Program-made: the position numbers and the translations under genes | In this document: positions 44,475 to 55,847 of the stretch, piece after piece | Position numbering within the stretch: the first letter of the stretch is position 1 | How the letters are laid out: the number at the start of each line of letters is the position of its first letter | Notes under the pieces: model-generated | Databases searched by the model: none | What the model saw: only the letters and a program-made list of their open reading frames with translations | Told to the model about the DNA's origin: nothing | Assembly (NCBI RefSeq): GCF_000230975.2 | Contig: NC_021172.1 | Span: forward strand, 1,612,001-1,676,000 | Source of the DNA: Hyphomicrobium denitrificans 1NES1 | GTDB taxonomy: Bacteria > Pseudomonadota > Alphaproteobacteria > Rhizobiales > Hyphomicrobiaceae | Reading direction: 5' to 3' | DNA length: 64,000 bases

Positions 44475-45689
44475 CTACACCGTGGCGTACTCTACACGCT
44501 TCATCGACGGCAAAAACACAGTGAGCAGCCCCAAGAGCGGCAAATACGAACAGATGTCATAAACGTAGTCGATACCCTTGGCGTCGGCGACGACACCGAG
44601 CACTGCCGCGGCGATTCCCGCCACACCGAAGGCAAAGCCGAAGAACAGCCCCGCAATCATGCCGACGCGTCCCGGCACGAGTTCCTGCGCGAAAACGATG
44701 ATCGCCGGGAATGCCGATGACAAGACGAGGCCGATCACCACCGACAAGGCGATGGTCCAGTTCAGGTTGGCGTAGGGCAGCGCGAGCGTGAAGGGCAGCA
44801 CACCGAGAATCGAAATCCAGATCACCGTCTTGGCACCGATCCGGTCGCCGATTGGGCCACCGAGAATCGTGCCCGCCGCGACCGAACCGAGAAATACGAA
44901 CAGCAGCAGTTGCGACTGCTGTACCGAAACTCCGAACTTATGCATCGTGTAGAAGGTATAGTAGCTCGTTAGGCTCGACATGTAGATGTACTTCGAGAAG
45001 ACGAGCAGCGCCAATGTCGCGAGCGCCGTGATGGTGCGATTGCGAGGAAACGGCATTGCCTGAATTTCGCCGGCGGTTTTCGGCCGGGCGCGAACGCTGC
45101 TATCCCACTGGTTCACACGCCACAAAATGACGATACCGAGCAGCGCCGCAACGGCGAACCAGGCGATGCTCGACTGTCCGTAAGGCAAGACAATAAATGC
45201 CGCGAGCAGCGGTCCGAGCGCAGTCCCGAAGTTTCCACCAACCTGAAACAGCGATTGCGCGAGGCCATGGCGACCACCGGATGCCATGCGGGCGACGCGG
45301 GACGATTCCGGATGAAAGATCGCCGATCCCAAGCCGACGAGCATGGCTCCGGCAAGCAGCATCGTATAGCTGTGAGCGAACGCCAGCAGAACCAGCCCGA
45401 GGAGCGTGGACGCCATTCCGGCGCTCGTCGAATACTCGACCGGACGGCGATCGGTGTAGTGGCCTATCACGGGTTGCAGCAGTGACGCGGTCACCTGAAA
45501 CGCCGTCGTCAAAAGCCCGATCTGCCAGAATGCCAGGCCGTAATTGGTCTTCAGCATCGGATAGACGGCGGGTAGCAACGACTGCATGACGTCGTTGAGC
45601 AGATGGCAAAAGCTCACTGCCAGCAAAATCGAGAACGTTACCCTGGCGGCCGCCGGACGGGCGACCACGGACGAATCAATTGCGGTCAT
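44475..45689 (-). CDS. MFS transporter, fosmidomycin-resistance (Fsr) type
   Basis: A 404-residue major-facilitator protein with about 12 membrane spans. The N-terminal pattern HLLNDVMQSLLPAVYPMLK, then Q-V-T-A-S-L-L-Q-P-V-I-G-H-Y-T-D-R-R-P and GSAIFHPESSRVA is the Fsr subfamily signature. Fsr exports fosmidomycin in E. coli; the natural substrate here is unknown. I use ATG 45689 with GGAG upstream. It lies between carB and the paired secreted proteins. Confidence 0.94.
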   Translation of the reverse strand: MTAIDSSVVARPAAARVTFSILLAVSFCHLLNDVMQSLLPAVYPMLKTNYGLAFWQIGLLTTAFQVTASLLQPVIGHYTDRRPVEYSTSAGMASTLLGLVLLAFAHSYTMLLAGAMLVGLGSAIFHPESSRVARMASGGRHGLAQSLFQVGGNFGTALGPLLAAFIVLPYGQSSIAWFAVAALLGIVILWRVNQWDSSVRARPKTAGEIQAMPFPRNRTITALATLALLVFSKYIYMSSLTSYYTFYTMHKFGVSVQQSQLLLFVFLGSVAAGTILGGPIGDRIGAKTVIWISILGVLPFTLALPYANLNWTIALSVVIGLVLSSAFPAIIVFAQELVPGRVGMIAGLFFGFAFGVAGIAAAVLGVVADAKGIDYVYDICSYLPLLGLLTVFLPSMKRVEYATV

Positions 45690-45810
45690 GAAGATTGTCT
45701 CCGGCGGCGCTTGTAGCGCCATCGTCGACGACGGTCACCATTGTGCACGGCATAGCAGCTATCGAAGCAGAGATGCGACGGCCGCCAAAGGTGCGCTGAG
45801 TTGACGTTCC

Positions 45811-46548
45811 TTACTTGCCGGTATCGGATGTCGCACCTTGGGCTGGCGCCGGTGCGGGAGAGGCTGCAGGAGCAGGCGGGACGACATCCTTCGGCGGCTC
45901 GATCTTGAGGTCGAGCGGGAACGTGTATGACGTCTTGAAAACCGGCTTGTCGTCGCGCCCTGGGACGAGCAGCGCATTGCTGACAGGGAGCCCCGTCATC
46001 ACGTCGACGTAGAACATTCGATAGGTCTGATTTTTGATAGTCTCGCCTTTGGCGAGTTCGCTTTCAAGCCTGTAGGACATTACGTCGTGTCCATCGATCT
46101 TCGTCTTCCCATTGCACGTATAGGCGCCGACGTCTTTTTGCTCCGCGAGCACGGACTCCTGCACCTGGGTCTGCAACTGTCCGGCGATGTTGGCCGGCAT
46201 GGGCGTCCAGCTTCCCTCTCCTTGCCGTGACCAGGCTTCCCTACCGACGAGAATGATTTCCGACGACTTTTTCGTAAGGGTGTTCGTCACCTTCTGATGC
46301 ATGCGATCGGGGAGAATGTAATCGACCTCCATCGTCGATGGTCCATTCTCGGTGAGCATGTTGCTGTTCATGCGGAACCATGACGACTTGCGCAGCTTTT
46401 GCAGCGACGCGGCAACTTGGTCGCTGCACGGGTTGGGTTCCTTTTTGGCTTGGGAAGCCTCGGGTTCCTGCCCCAAAGGAACCGGCTCGGCCTGCGCTAC
46501 GCCCACGTACGAAGCGATCGAGAGAACGGCGATTGCGATACGGCGCAT
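45811..46548 (-). CDS. exported protein, paralogue A of a tandem pair (LolA-like fold possible)
   Basis: A 245-residue exported protein with a signal peptide (MRRIAIAVLSIASYVGVAQA). The core carries DYILPDRMHQKV, ILVGREAW, GAYTCNGKTKIDGHDVMSYR, FYVDVMTGLPV and SYTFPLDLKIEPP, ending in a Pro/Ala tail of about 30 residues. The same blocks recur in the next gene, so these are tandem duplicates. The pattern recalls LolA-like lipoprotein-carrier or sorting folds, but this is inference. The ATG at 46548 has AGGA ten bases upstream. Confidence 0.85.
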   Translation of the reverse strand: MRRIAIAVLSIASYVGVAQAEPVPLGQEPEASQAKKEPNPCSDQVAASLQKLRKSSWFRMNSNMLTENGPSTMEVDYILPDRMHQKVTNTLTKKSSEIILVGREAWSRQGEGSWTPMPANIAGQLQTQVQESVLAEQKDVGAYTCNGKTKIDGHDVMSYRLESELAKGETIKNQTYRMFYVDVMTGLPVSNALLVPGRDDKPVFKTSYTFPLDLKIEPPKDVVPPAPAASPAPAPAQGATSDTGK

Positions 46549-46585
46549 GGGCGTAGATCCTGGAGAAAAGCGAAGCGACAAAATT

Positions 46586-47209
46586 TTAATGAAGCTTTTG
46601 CACAGGCGCATTTGCCGGCGCAACGATCTCAACGTCGGTCGGATAAGAATACTTGACCTTCAGAGCTGGAGGAGCTGTGCCGGTCAGCGCAGCGATAACA
46701 TTATACGCGGGCTTTCCCGATGCCGGATCGACATAGATGGTGCGTGCCATGATCTTCGATGTATCGGCGCCATCCGGCACTTTTTCGGCTGTCCGATAAG
46801 CAAGCATTTCCTGCCCATCGATTTTTGAGTTGCCTAGACATTCAAAGGCTCCGAGGTTTTTCGGCTCTCCGACAGCCTCCGCAAACTCGGCAATGATCGA
46901 TTGCGTGAACTGGGGCAGAAGCTCTTCGAAGGCGCCGCTCGTCCCGGCAAAGGCGCGATTGCCGACCAGCATCGTCTGCTGTTCGCCGGGCATCGCTGGC
47001 GACTTCACCGACTGCAGCATCTTATCCGGCGGCATATAGTCGATTTTCATATGAACCTCGCCTTCCGCCGAAGGCTGGCTGAACTCGACGCGGAAGACCT
47101 TGGAGGTGCGCTGCTTCTCGAATGCGGCGAGTACGTCCTTGCTACAATCGGCGGCAGAAGCAGGACCGGCCGCTGCAATCAACAGGAGAGCCAAACAAGA
47201 CGCGCGCAT
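46586..47209 (-). CDS. exported protein, paralogue B of a tandem pair
   Basis: A 207-residue exported protein with a signal peptide ending ...GPASA/AD. Blocks matching the neighbour are DYMPPDKMLQSV, MLVGNRAF, GAFECLGNSKIDGQEMLAYR, IYVDPASGKPAYNV and KYSYPTDVEIVAP. Two cysteines align with those of the neighbour. It lacks the Pro/Ala tail. The ATG at 47209 has GGAGG five bases upstream. The 37-base gap to the neighbour and shared strand suggest one transcript. Function is unknown. Confidence 0.85.
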   Translation of the reverse strand: MRASCLALLLIAAAGPASAADCSKDVLAAFEKQRTSKVFRVEFSQPSAEGEVHMKIDYMPPDKMLQSVKSPAMPGEQQTMLVGNRAFAGTSGAFEELLPQFTQSIIAEFAEAVGEPKNLGAFECLGNSKIDGQEMLAYRTAEKVPDGADTSKIMARTIYVDPASGKPAYNVIAALTGTAPPALKVKYSYPTDVEIVAPANAPVQKLH

Positions 47210-47319
47210 CAATTCCTCCGGGCAATTTTTCTCCGCTTATAGCGGGGTTTAGCCAAAGCGCGATCTTAAAGTTCGGCAAGGTTTATTTGATAGCGGTCTG
47301 TCGGGATGCTCCACCGAGC

Positions 47320-48519
47320 TTAGCGCTCGCGGTGTACCGGGCGGCCTTTCTGCTCGCGCATCATGTTGACGAAGCGCGTGAAGAGATAGTGGCTGTCCTG
47401 CGGACCGGGCGAGGCTTCGGGATGGTGCTGCACCGAGAACACCGGTTTGCCTTCCACTGACAAGCCGCAGTTCGAGCCATCGAAAAGCGAGACGTGTGTT
47501 TCGACGACGCCCTTCGGCAAGCTGTCTCGATCGACGGCAAAGCCGTGGTTCATCGAAACGATCTCGACCTTGTTGGTCGTAAAGTCTTTGACCGGATGAT
47601 TGGCGCCGTGATGGCCCTGGTGCATTTTTTTGGTCGTACCGCCGAGCGCGAGACCCAGCATCTGGTGGCCGAGGCAAATGCCGAAAACAGGCTTGCCGCT
47701 GTCGACCAGCTTCTTGATTTCGGGCACCGCGTATTTGCCGGTCGCGGCTGGATCGCCCGGACCGTTCGATAGGAACACGCCGTCGGGATTGCGGGCGAGC
47801 ACGTCCTCGGCTTTTTCCGTCGCCGGAACGACCGTCACCTTGCAGCCCGCCGATGCGAGGCACCGCAGAATGTTGCGCTTCAGGCCGTAATCGATCGCGA
47901 CGACGTGGAACTCGGGATTTTCGTTGCGCGTGTAGCCCTTGTTCCAAATCCAGCGTTGCTCGTCCCAGGAGTAGCTCTGGCCGCTCGTCACTTCGGGCAC
48001 GAGATCCAACCCGAGCAGACCTGGCCATGCCTTCGCATCGGCTTTCAGCTTGTCGATATCGAAGTTGCCTGAGGGCTCGTGCGCGATGACGGCATTCGGC
48101 ATGCCCTTTTCGCGAATGCGCGCTGTCAGCGCCCGCGTGTCGATGCCACTGATCGCGATGATGCCGCGCGTCTTGAGCCATTCGTCGAGATGTTCGGCGG
48201 CCCGGTAGTTCGACGGCGCGGTGATGTCGGCGCGCAGAACGCAACCGCGCACGCCCGAGCGCGAAGCGAGGTTCGAGGTTTCTGTGTCTTCGTTGTTTGC
48301 TCCGACATTGCCGATGTGCGGAAACGTGAAGGTGATGATCTGGCCGGCATAGCTCGGATCGGTCAGAATTTCCTGGTAACCGGTAATGGCAGTATTGAAA
48401 CACACTTCGCCGACAGCGCTGCCTGCCGCGCCAAGGCCGCGGCCGGCAATCACGGTGCCGTCATCGAGCACGAGGCGCGCAGTCAGGGGCACATCTGTCC
48501 AGGGTTCAGGTGCAGTCAT
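47320..48519 (-). CDS. carA: carbamoyl-phosphate synthase small subunit
   Basis: A 399-residue glutaminase subunit that feeds ammonia to CarB. The N-terminal domain ([37 protein letters not shown]) is followed by a class I glutamine amidotransferase with nucleophile Cys in F-G-I-C-L-G-H-Q and the His-Glu of Q-H-H-P-E-A-S-P-G. The ATG at 48519 is preceded by GGA. It lies divergently from yqeY. Confidence 0.97.
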   Translation of the reverse strand: MTAPEPWTDVPLTARLVLDDGTVIAGRGLGAAGSAVGEVCFNTAITGYQEILTDPSYAGQIITFTFPHIGNVGANNEDTETSNLASRSGVRGCVLRADITAPSNYRAAEHLDEWLKTRGIIAISGIDTRALTARIREKGMPNAVIAHEPSGNFDIDKLKADAKAWPGLLGLDLVPEVTSGQSYSWDEQRWIWNKGYTRNENPEFHVVAIDYGLKRNILRCLASAGCKVTVVPATEKAEDVLARNPDGVFLSNGPGDPAATGKYAVPEIKKLVDSGKPVFGICLGHQMLGLALGGTTKKMHQGHHGANHPVKDFTTNKVEIVSMNHGFAVDRDSLPKGVVETHVSLFDGSNCGLSVEGKPVFSVQHHPEASPGPQDSHYLFTRFVNMMREQKGRPVHRER

Positions 48520-48692
48520 CGACAATCCGGTATGTTCGGGGCGCACAGCCGCATAAGGGCTAAATTGCGCCGGAACCTATGGGAACGACGTTAGCCCGTC
48601 AATTGCGCCACGCGACCGCCGGACTGCCGCGTCGCTCTTGCTCCTGCGGTCACGGACTCCTAAACCACTGTCTTGCAGCCTAGGAGACGACA

Positions 48693-49130
48693 ATGCGTGC
48701 GAAAATCAGCGACGACCTCAAAGTGGCGATGAAAGCCGGCGATAAACAGCGCGTCGCGACGCTGCGTCTCATCAACGCTGCCATCCAGTCCACGGAGATC
48801 GAAGCCAAAAAGACTTTGGACGACGCGGGCGTCCTTGCCGTCATGACCAAGATGGTGAAGCAGCGGCGCGACTCGATCGAGCAGTACACGAACGGCGGGC
48901 GACCGGACCTCGCCGCGACCGAGCAGGCCGAGATCGCCGTCATCGAGGCATATTTGCCGAAGCAGATGGACGAGAACGAGGTTAAGGCCGCTGTCGAAGC
49001 CGCCATCAAGGAAGCGGGCGCCGTGTCGGCCAAGGACATGGGCAAGGTCATGGGCGTGCTGAAGGCCAAGTACGCCGGGAAGATGGATTTCCAGAAGGCA
49101 AGCGCTGCCGTCAAAGCCGCGCTCGGGTAA
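48693..49130 (+). CDS. yqeY: GatB/YqeY-domain protein
   Basis: A 145-residue YqeY-type protein, an all-helical domain also found at the C terminus of GatB. Family segments are LKVAMKAGDKQRVATLRLINAAI, DDAGVLAVMTKMVKQRRDSIEQY, and YLPKQMDENEV. It has AGGAG before the ATG. It is thought to bind tRNA or to assist amidotransferase, but no activity is proven. It sits just upstream of dnaG, as in many alphaproteobacteria. Confidence 0.95.
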   Translation: MRAKISDDLKVAMKAGDKQRVATLRLINAAIQSTEIEAKKTLDDAGVLAVMTKMVKQRRDSIEQYTNGGRPDLAATEQAEIAVIEAYLPKQMDENEVKAAVEAAIKEAGAVSAKDMGKVMGVLKAKYAGKMDFQKASAAVKAALG

Positions 49131-49281
49131 ATCTTTTCAGCAGTACGCCGCGGAACCGGGCAGGCTGTGGAAAGCGGGTACGCCTGCGGCCGGTATGCTC
49201 AAGGCGTACAATGTGCTCTGCCGAATCACTTATTGAGTCGTTCACGACGAAACTTGTGATTCACCGAGGCCGCACCAGCCG

Positions 49282-51270
49282 ATGCGATTCAATCCGAACT
49301 TTCTGGATGAGATCCGCGCGCGGGTTCCCGTTAGCCAGGTCGTTGGCCGCAAGGTCGCGCTCAAAAAAGCCGGGCGCGAATACAAGGGCCTGTCGCCGTT
49401 CAAGACCGAGAAGACCCCGTCGTTCACCGTCAACGACCAGAAGGGCTTCTACCACTGCTTCGCGTCGGGCGAGCACGGCGACATCTTCACGTTCCTGATG
49501 AAGACCGAGGGCCTCGAATTTCCGGAGGCCGTCGAGCGGCTGGCGCAGGAAGCGGGCATTCCGATGCCGAAGCAGCCGGAACGGAACATCGCTGAAGAAG
49601 ATCAGCGCGACCGGCTCTATCGCCTGCTCGAAGCCTCGGCCGTGTTTTTTGAAGACAGCCTGCGCTCGGGTCTCGGAACGGAAGCCCGGCGCTATTTGGA
49701 AAAACGCGGGCTCGCGCGCGAAACAATCCAGACGTTCCGCCTGGGATTTGCGCCGAACTCGCGCACCGCATTGACCACCCATCTCAAAGCGAAAGGTTTT
49801 TCGCTGGCTGACATGGCTGTCGCCGGCATGCTGATCGCGGGCAACGACATCCCCGAGCCCTACGACCGGTTTCGCAACCGCGTCATGTTTCCGATCCTCG
49901 ATCTCAAGGGGCGAGTCATCGCGTTCGGCGGCCGTGCGCTCGAAAAGGACGTTCCTGCCAAATATCTGAACTCGCCCGAGACGCCCCTCTTTCACAAAGG
50001 CCACACACTCTTCAACGCAGCGCGTGCGCGCTCCGCCGCTCACGATAAAGATCGCGTCATTGTCGTCGAAGGCTACATGGACGTCGTGGCGCTTTCCGAA
50101 GCCGGATTTACCGAATCCGTCGCACCGCTCGGCACTGCGCTCACCGAGGATCAAATCAAGCTCCTGTGGCGGTTTGCGCCGGAGCCTACGCTCTGTTTCG
50201 ACGGCGACAGCGCGGGCCGCAAGGCCGCCGACCGCGCCGTCGAGATCGCCCTGCCGTGGCTGAAGCCGGGCCAGAGCGTCACTTTCGCCTTCCTGCCAGA
50301 AGGGATCGATCCGGACGACCTCATCCGCCAGCAGGGCACGTCCGCCATGTCCGACGTCCTCGCGCGTACGCGGCCGCTCGTGGACGCCCTTTGGGATCGC
50401 GAGCTACGGACCGGAGCCTGCACCACACCCGAGCAGCGCGCGGCTCTTGAAGCACGCCTTTTTGCCCTGGTAGCGACGATCCAGGATGCAACCGTGCGTT
50501 CCCACTATCAGCGGGAACTCCGCGACAGGTTGTATCAACTCGGACGTAATCGCTATCCGCGCTCGATGCCAAGCACGCCACAGGTGGGACGACAATTTCA
50601 GGGCATCGCGCAGGCATCCTACGCACGTCCCGTAGCGGCACCGGACTGGAAGGCGCGCGACCGAGCCCGGCTCAACGGGCCCGAGCGGCGGTTCACGAAA
50701 AAAAACATTTCTCCCGAGTTGGTTAATGCCGGCCCGGAACTCGCCGGACAGATGCAGAGCGTCCGCCCGCGCGAGGCTCTTATCATGAAGACGCTGCTGA
50801 ACCACCCTTGGCTGATCGACGAGCATTCCGAGGCGATTGCGGCGATCGAATTTACATCTCAGCCGCTTTCCGCGCTTCGGGACGAGATTTTAGCGGTGCA
50901 CGCGCGCCAGAATTCTCTTGACAGGGCCTCTCTAGGTACCCAATTGAGCAAATCGGGGGTTGCGAAGGTGGTGGACCTCGTCGCGCGAACGATTACGCAT
51001 ATCAGCGACCGTTTTGCCGAGCCAGATGCCTCCACCACCGATGTCGAGGCCGCCTGGAACCATATTCTTGCTCTGCATCAGCGGCAGGACGCTTTAGGGC
51101 GCGCGCTGAAGGCAGCAGAAGAGGCTTGGTATCGGGATTGCACGGAAGAGGCCGAGACCCACCTTCTCGACATCAAACGCCAGATCGCCCGCGAGGCGTC
51201 GATGGACCAGATGGACGCCGAGATTGATCAACCCACGAATGACACACCGATCGTGAAGCGTGCTGGCTAG
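49282..51270 (+). CDS. dnaG: DNA primase
   Basis: A 662-residue primase that makes RNA primers for replication. The N-terminal zinc-binding region is degenerate: the usual first Cys and His are Ser and Lys (GLSPFKTEKTPSF), and only one Cys remains (FYHCFASGEHGDIF). The TOPRIM domain is normal (VIVVEGYMDVVALSEAGF ... CFDGDSAGRKAADRA), as is the DnaB-interacting C-terminal domain (ALHQRQDALGRAL). Loss of the zinc ligands is common in alphaproteobacterial DnaG. It precedes rpoD in the macromolecular-synthesis order. Confidence 0.97.
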   Translation: MRFNPNFLDEIRARVPVSQVVGRKVALKKAGREYKGLSPFKTEKTPSFTVNDQKGFYHCFASGEHGDIFTFLMKTEGLEFPEAVERLAQEAGIPMPKQPERNIAEEDQRDRLYRLLEASAVFFEDSLRSGLGTEARRYLEKRGLARETIQTFRLGFAPNSRTALTTHLKAKGFSLADMAVAGMLIAGNDIPEPYDRFRNRVMFPILDLKGRVIAFGGRALEKDVPAKYLNSPETPLFHKGHTLFNAARARSAAHDKDRVIVVEGYMDVVALSEAGFTESVAPLGTALTEDQIKLLWRFAPEPTLCFDGDSAGRKAADRAVEIALPWLKPGQSVTFAFLPEGIDPDDLIRQQGTSAMSDVLARTRPLVDALWDRELRTGACTTPEQRAALEARLFALVATIQDATVRSHYQRELRDRLYQLGRNRYPRSMPSTPQVGRQFQGIAQASYARPVAAPDWKARDRARLNGPERRFTKKNISPELVNAGPELAGQMQSVRPREALIMKTLLNHPWLIDEHSEAIAAIEFTSQPLSALRDEILAVHARQNSLDRASLGTQLSKSGVAKVVDLVARTITHISDRFAEPDASTTDVEAAWNHILALHQRQDALGRALKAAEEAWYRDCTEEAETHLLDIKRQIAREASMDQMDAEIDQPTNDTPIVKRAG

Positions 51271-51382
51271 GTGCGCTTAAGTTTATCCGGCCCCGGGCAT
51301 TGCGGTGCGGCAATTGCCAGAGACCTAAAAATAATGATTAGGCCGGCTCCGTCGCGAACGGCCTGTACACAAGGACATCAGG

Positions 51383-53377
<1,995 letters not shown>

Positions 53378-53385
53378 TCAAACAA

Positions 53386-53412
53386 AAAGGGCCGCGAAAG
53401 CGGCCCCTTTTA
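53386..53412 (+). terminator. Rho-independent terminator after rpoD
   Basis: A seven-base GC stem GGGCCGC / GCGGCCC with a GAAA loop, flanked by A-rich and T-rich runs. It ends the rpoD transcript and may also work for the convergent HTH gene. Confidence 0.9.
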
Positions 53413-53443
53413 TAATAATCGACGACGAGTGCTTGGAACTTAA

Positions 53444-53980
53444 CTATCGGGACTTGCTCGCCCAGCCCTTACCCGCCAAACGTATAGCGTTTGCTACGCA
53501 AGCAAAACCGTCCTCGATTAGCCTCCAATCGCGCTCTTGATCTGGAGGACCATCCTTCCGCGTATAGGAGGCAGGAGAAAAACCTCCATTTCTCAAAGGA
53601 TAAAAACGGATTTCGATTGGACCCAAGATCGCCCGCCGTTCATTCAGATGAACCTGCCACGGAGCCGCGGGACCGCCCCGCGCATTCACGCTAGCGATTA
53701 GCGCATCAAGATCCATCGAATGCTTGCGATAGAGAGCGATTTGCTGCGCGATTTCATCGGAGTCTTCACATCCCAAGATTTCGCTGTCTGGCCTCCACGC
53801 CAATCCCAAATTGTCTAATCGCATCCATGCGTGAAGAACTTGCTCAACAGGACCGGGAACCTCAGTCTGGGCCTCGGCCCAACGACGAATGGAACGGTCA
53901 CTGACGGACAACAGCTTAGCCGCTTCAACCTGAGTGAGGTTTAGAGCATCCAAGCACGATCGAAATTCTCGCGCGGTCAT
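53444..53980 (-). CDS. HTH-domain protein with unknown C-terminal domain
   Basis: A 178-residue protein. Residues 1-50 form an XRE-like helix-turn-helix (LDALNLTQVEAAKLLSVSDRSIRRWAEAQ). A segment follows that may be a dimerisation helix, then about 80 residues with strand pattern IEIRFYPLRNGG and YTRKDGPPDQERDW. GC looks lower than rpoD, which suggests an accessory gene. Its start is next to a palindrome, so autoregulation is likely. The C-terminal domain is unrecognised; an antitoxin-like or phage-type role is only a guess. Confidence 0.8.
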   Translation of the reverse strand: MTAREFRSCLDALNLTQVEAAKLLSVSDRSIRRWAEAQTEVPGPVEQVLHAWMRLDNLGLAWRPDSEILGCEDSDEIAQQIALYRKHSMDLDALIASVNARGGPAAPWQVHLNERRAILGPIEIRFYPLRNGGFSPASYTRKDGPPDQERDWRLIEDGFACVANAIRLAGKGWASKSR

Positions 53981-53982
53981 TA

Positions 53983-54002
53983 TGACCTATCTTTGTAGGT
54001 CA
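53983..54002. promoter_or_regulatory. palindromic operator at the HTH gene start
   Basis: Seven-base arms TGACCTA / TAGGTCA with a six-base centre, three bases upstream of the HTH gene ATG. A second overlapping palindrome GGTCA-TTA-TGACC covers the start codon (53975-53987), and another GGTCA half-site lies at 54020-54024. The set looks like an autoregulatory operator. Confidence 0.7.
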
Positions 54003-54015
54003 AAATTTCCTATTG

Positions 54016-54912
54016 TCAACAGGTCATTGCGGGTCTGAACTCCTTCACGACCCAATCGATAAATACGCGGACGCGGGGCGAGAGCTGGCGGCTTTTGGGA
54101 TAGAGCAGCGAGACCGGCGACGGTGACGGCGGCGTCGCCTCCAGCAGCGGCACGAGGCTGCCTTCCGCGAACGCGTCTTCCACACCCCATCGCGGCACCT
54201 GAATGATGCCAAGGCCGAGCTTGGCAGCGGCGCCGTAACTTTCCGCAGCGTTGACAGAGAGCACACTCGGCAGCGTCACCGTTTTCAGAAACCCGTCGAC
54301 TTGAAACTCTAGCGGCAGCACGTAACCCGTCGCCGACGACTGAAAGCCAATCATGCGATGACCTTCGAGTCGGTCCCATCGTTCGGGCATGCCGAAGCGC
54401 TCGATGTAGCTCGGCGCGGCGCAAGTGACCTCCGGAAGGACCGCGATGCGGCGCGCTACCATCGCACTGTCGGCAAGCTCGCCGACACGCAGCACGCAAT
54501 CGACGCCTTCGCGGACGAGATCGACGAAGCGGTCGCTCTCGCTCATGTGCAGTTCGATGCCCGGATATTCGGCGAAAAAGCGCGGCAAGCTCGGCAGCAG
54601 GAAGCGTCGTGCAAGACGTCCCTGTACGTCAACGCGCAGCACGCCCTTCGGCTTGGCACCGCCAAATGCGCCTTCGGCATCTTCAATGTCGTCCAGGATG
54701 GCGAGGCAACGGCGATAGTAGGCTTCTCCGTCCGGGGTCACCGCGACGTGACGCGTCGTGCGCTCGAGCAGCCGAACGTCCAGGCGGCCTTCGAGTTGCT
54801 TGACAGCGTCCGTTGCCGTCGAAGCGGGCACGCCTAGGTCTCGGGCGGCGAGGCTGAAGCTTCGCCGCTCCGCCACCCGTGCAAACAGGCGCATTTGCTC
54901 AAGTCGATCCAT
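54016..54912 (-). CDS. LysR-family transcriptional regulator
   Basis: A 298-residue LysR regulator with N-terminal winged HTH (MRLFARVAERRSFSLAARDLGVPASTATDAVKQLE) and the periplasmic-binding-like effector domain (LRVDVQGRLARRFLLPSLPRF). The ATG at 54912 opens MDRLEQMRLF, the usual LysR start. It is divergent from the SDR gene at 55027, and the 114-base gap should hold the shared promoter and operator. It probably controls that gene. Confidence 0.94.
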   Translation of the reverse strand: MDRLEQMRLFARVAERRSFSLAARDLGVPASTATDAVKQLEGRLDVRLLERTTRHVAVTPDGEAYYRRCLAILDDIEDAEGAFGGAKPKGVLRVDVQGRLARRFLLPSLPRFFAEYPGIELHMSESDRFVDLVREGVDCVLRVGELADSAMVARRIAVLPEVTCAAPSYIERFGMPERWDRLEGHRMIGFQSSATGYVLPLEFQVDGFLKTVTLPSVLSVNAAESYGAAAKLGLGIIQVPRWGVEDAFAEGSLVPLLEATPPSPSPVSLLYPKSRQLSPRVRVFIDWVVKEFRPAMTC

Positions 54913-55026
54913 TATTCGCTTATATCGGATAGTTTTGCCGGAAAATCCCAGATTATTCGAACAATGGAAAGGGCCATCTTTCACCCGACCGGCTGTCGCC
55001 GGAACAAAATTCAAAGGAGGCCAGAA

Positions 55027-55791
55027 ATGTCCAACAGTCCGAAAATCGCCCTCGTCACGGGAGCCAGCCGAGGCCTCGGCCGCAACACGGCCATTGCCCT
55101 TGCTCGGAACGGCATCGACCTCATCGGCACCTATCACAGCAACAAAAAAGAGGCCGACGAAACCGTCGCGGCCATCAAGGCGCTGGGGCGCAAAGCCGTA
55201 ATGTTCCAGCTCGACACGGGCAATGTCGCGTCCTTCCCGGCGTTTGCGTCGGAGGTGCGGACGGCGTTGAGGAGCGTGCGGTCACGCGACAGCTTCGACT
55301 TTCTCATCAACAACGCCGGCATCGGCATTCACGCGCCGTTCGCGGAGATGAGCGAAACGGACTTCGACCGGCTGATGAACATCCACTTCAAGGGCGTGTT
55401 CTTCCTGACGCAAAAACTGCTGCCCCTGATCGCGAACGGCGGGCGGATTGTGAATCTGTCGAGCGGATTGGCGCGCTTCAGCATGCCGGGATTTGCGGCC
55501 TACGCCTCGATGAAGGGCGCTGTCGAAGTCCTGACGCGCTATCTCGCCAAGGAGCTTGGGCCGCGCGGCATCGCCGTCAACACCGTCGCGCCAGGGGCAA
55601 TCGAAACAGACTTCGGCGGCGGCACCGTGCGGGACAACAAGCAGGTGAATGACTTCGTCGCATCGGTCACAGCTCTCGGCCGCGTCGGCGTGCCGGACGA
55701 TATTGGTCCAGCCATCGCCAATCTGTTGAGCGACGGCAATCGCTGGATCAACGCGCAGAGGATTGAAGTCTCGGGCGGCATGTTCGTGTGA
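55027..55791 (+). CDS. short-chain dehydrogenase/reductase
   Basis: A 254-residue classical SDR. The nucleotide-binding motif is TGASRGLG near residue 11, the NNAG motif follows (NNAGIGIHAPF), and the catalytic Ser, Tyr and Lys are in VNLSSGLARF and YASMKGAVEVL. AAAGGAGG lies six bases before the ATG. Substrate is unknown. It is paired with a divergent LysR gene, the usual layout for a regulated oxidoreductase. Confidence 0.95.
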   Translation: MSNSPKIALVTGASRGLGRNTAIALARNGIDLIGTYHSNKKEADETVAAIKALGRKAVMFQLDTGNVASFPAFASEVRTALRSVRSRDSFDFLINNAGIGIHAPFAEMSETDFDRLMNIHFKGVFFLTQKLLPLIANGGRIVNLSSGLARFSMPGFAAYASMKGAVEVLTRYLAKELGPRGIAVNTVAPGAIETDFGGGTVRDNKQVNDFVASVTALGRVGVPDDIGPAIANLLSDGNRWINAQRIEVSGGMFV

Positions 55792-55797
55792 TGTTGA

Positions 55798-55825
55798 AAA
55801 AAGGGCCGCAAAAGCGGCCCTTTTT
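55798..55825. terminator. bidirectional Rho-independent terminator
   Basis: A stem of AAAAAGGGCCGC and GCGGCCCTTTTT with an AAAA loop. It lies between the convergent SDR and EthD-like genes, has T-runs on both strands, and shares its GGGCCGC core with the rpoD terminator. Confidence 0.92.
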
Positions 55826-55847
55826 ATCCGGTCAACGCTGCATCGCG

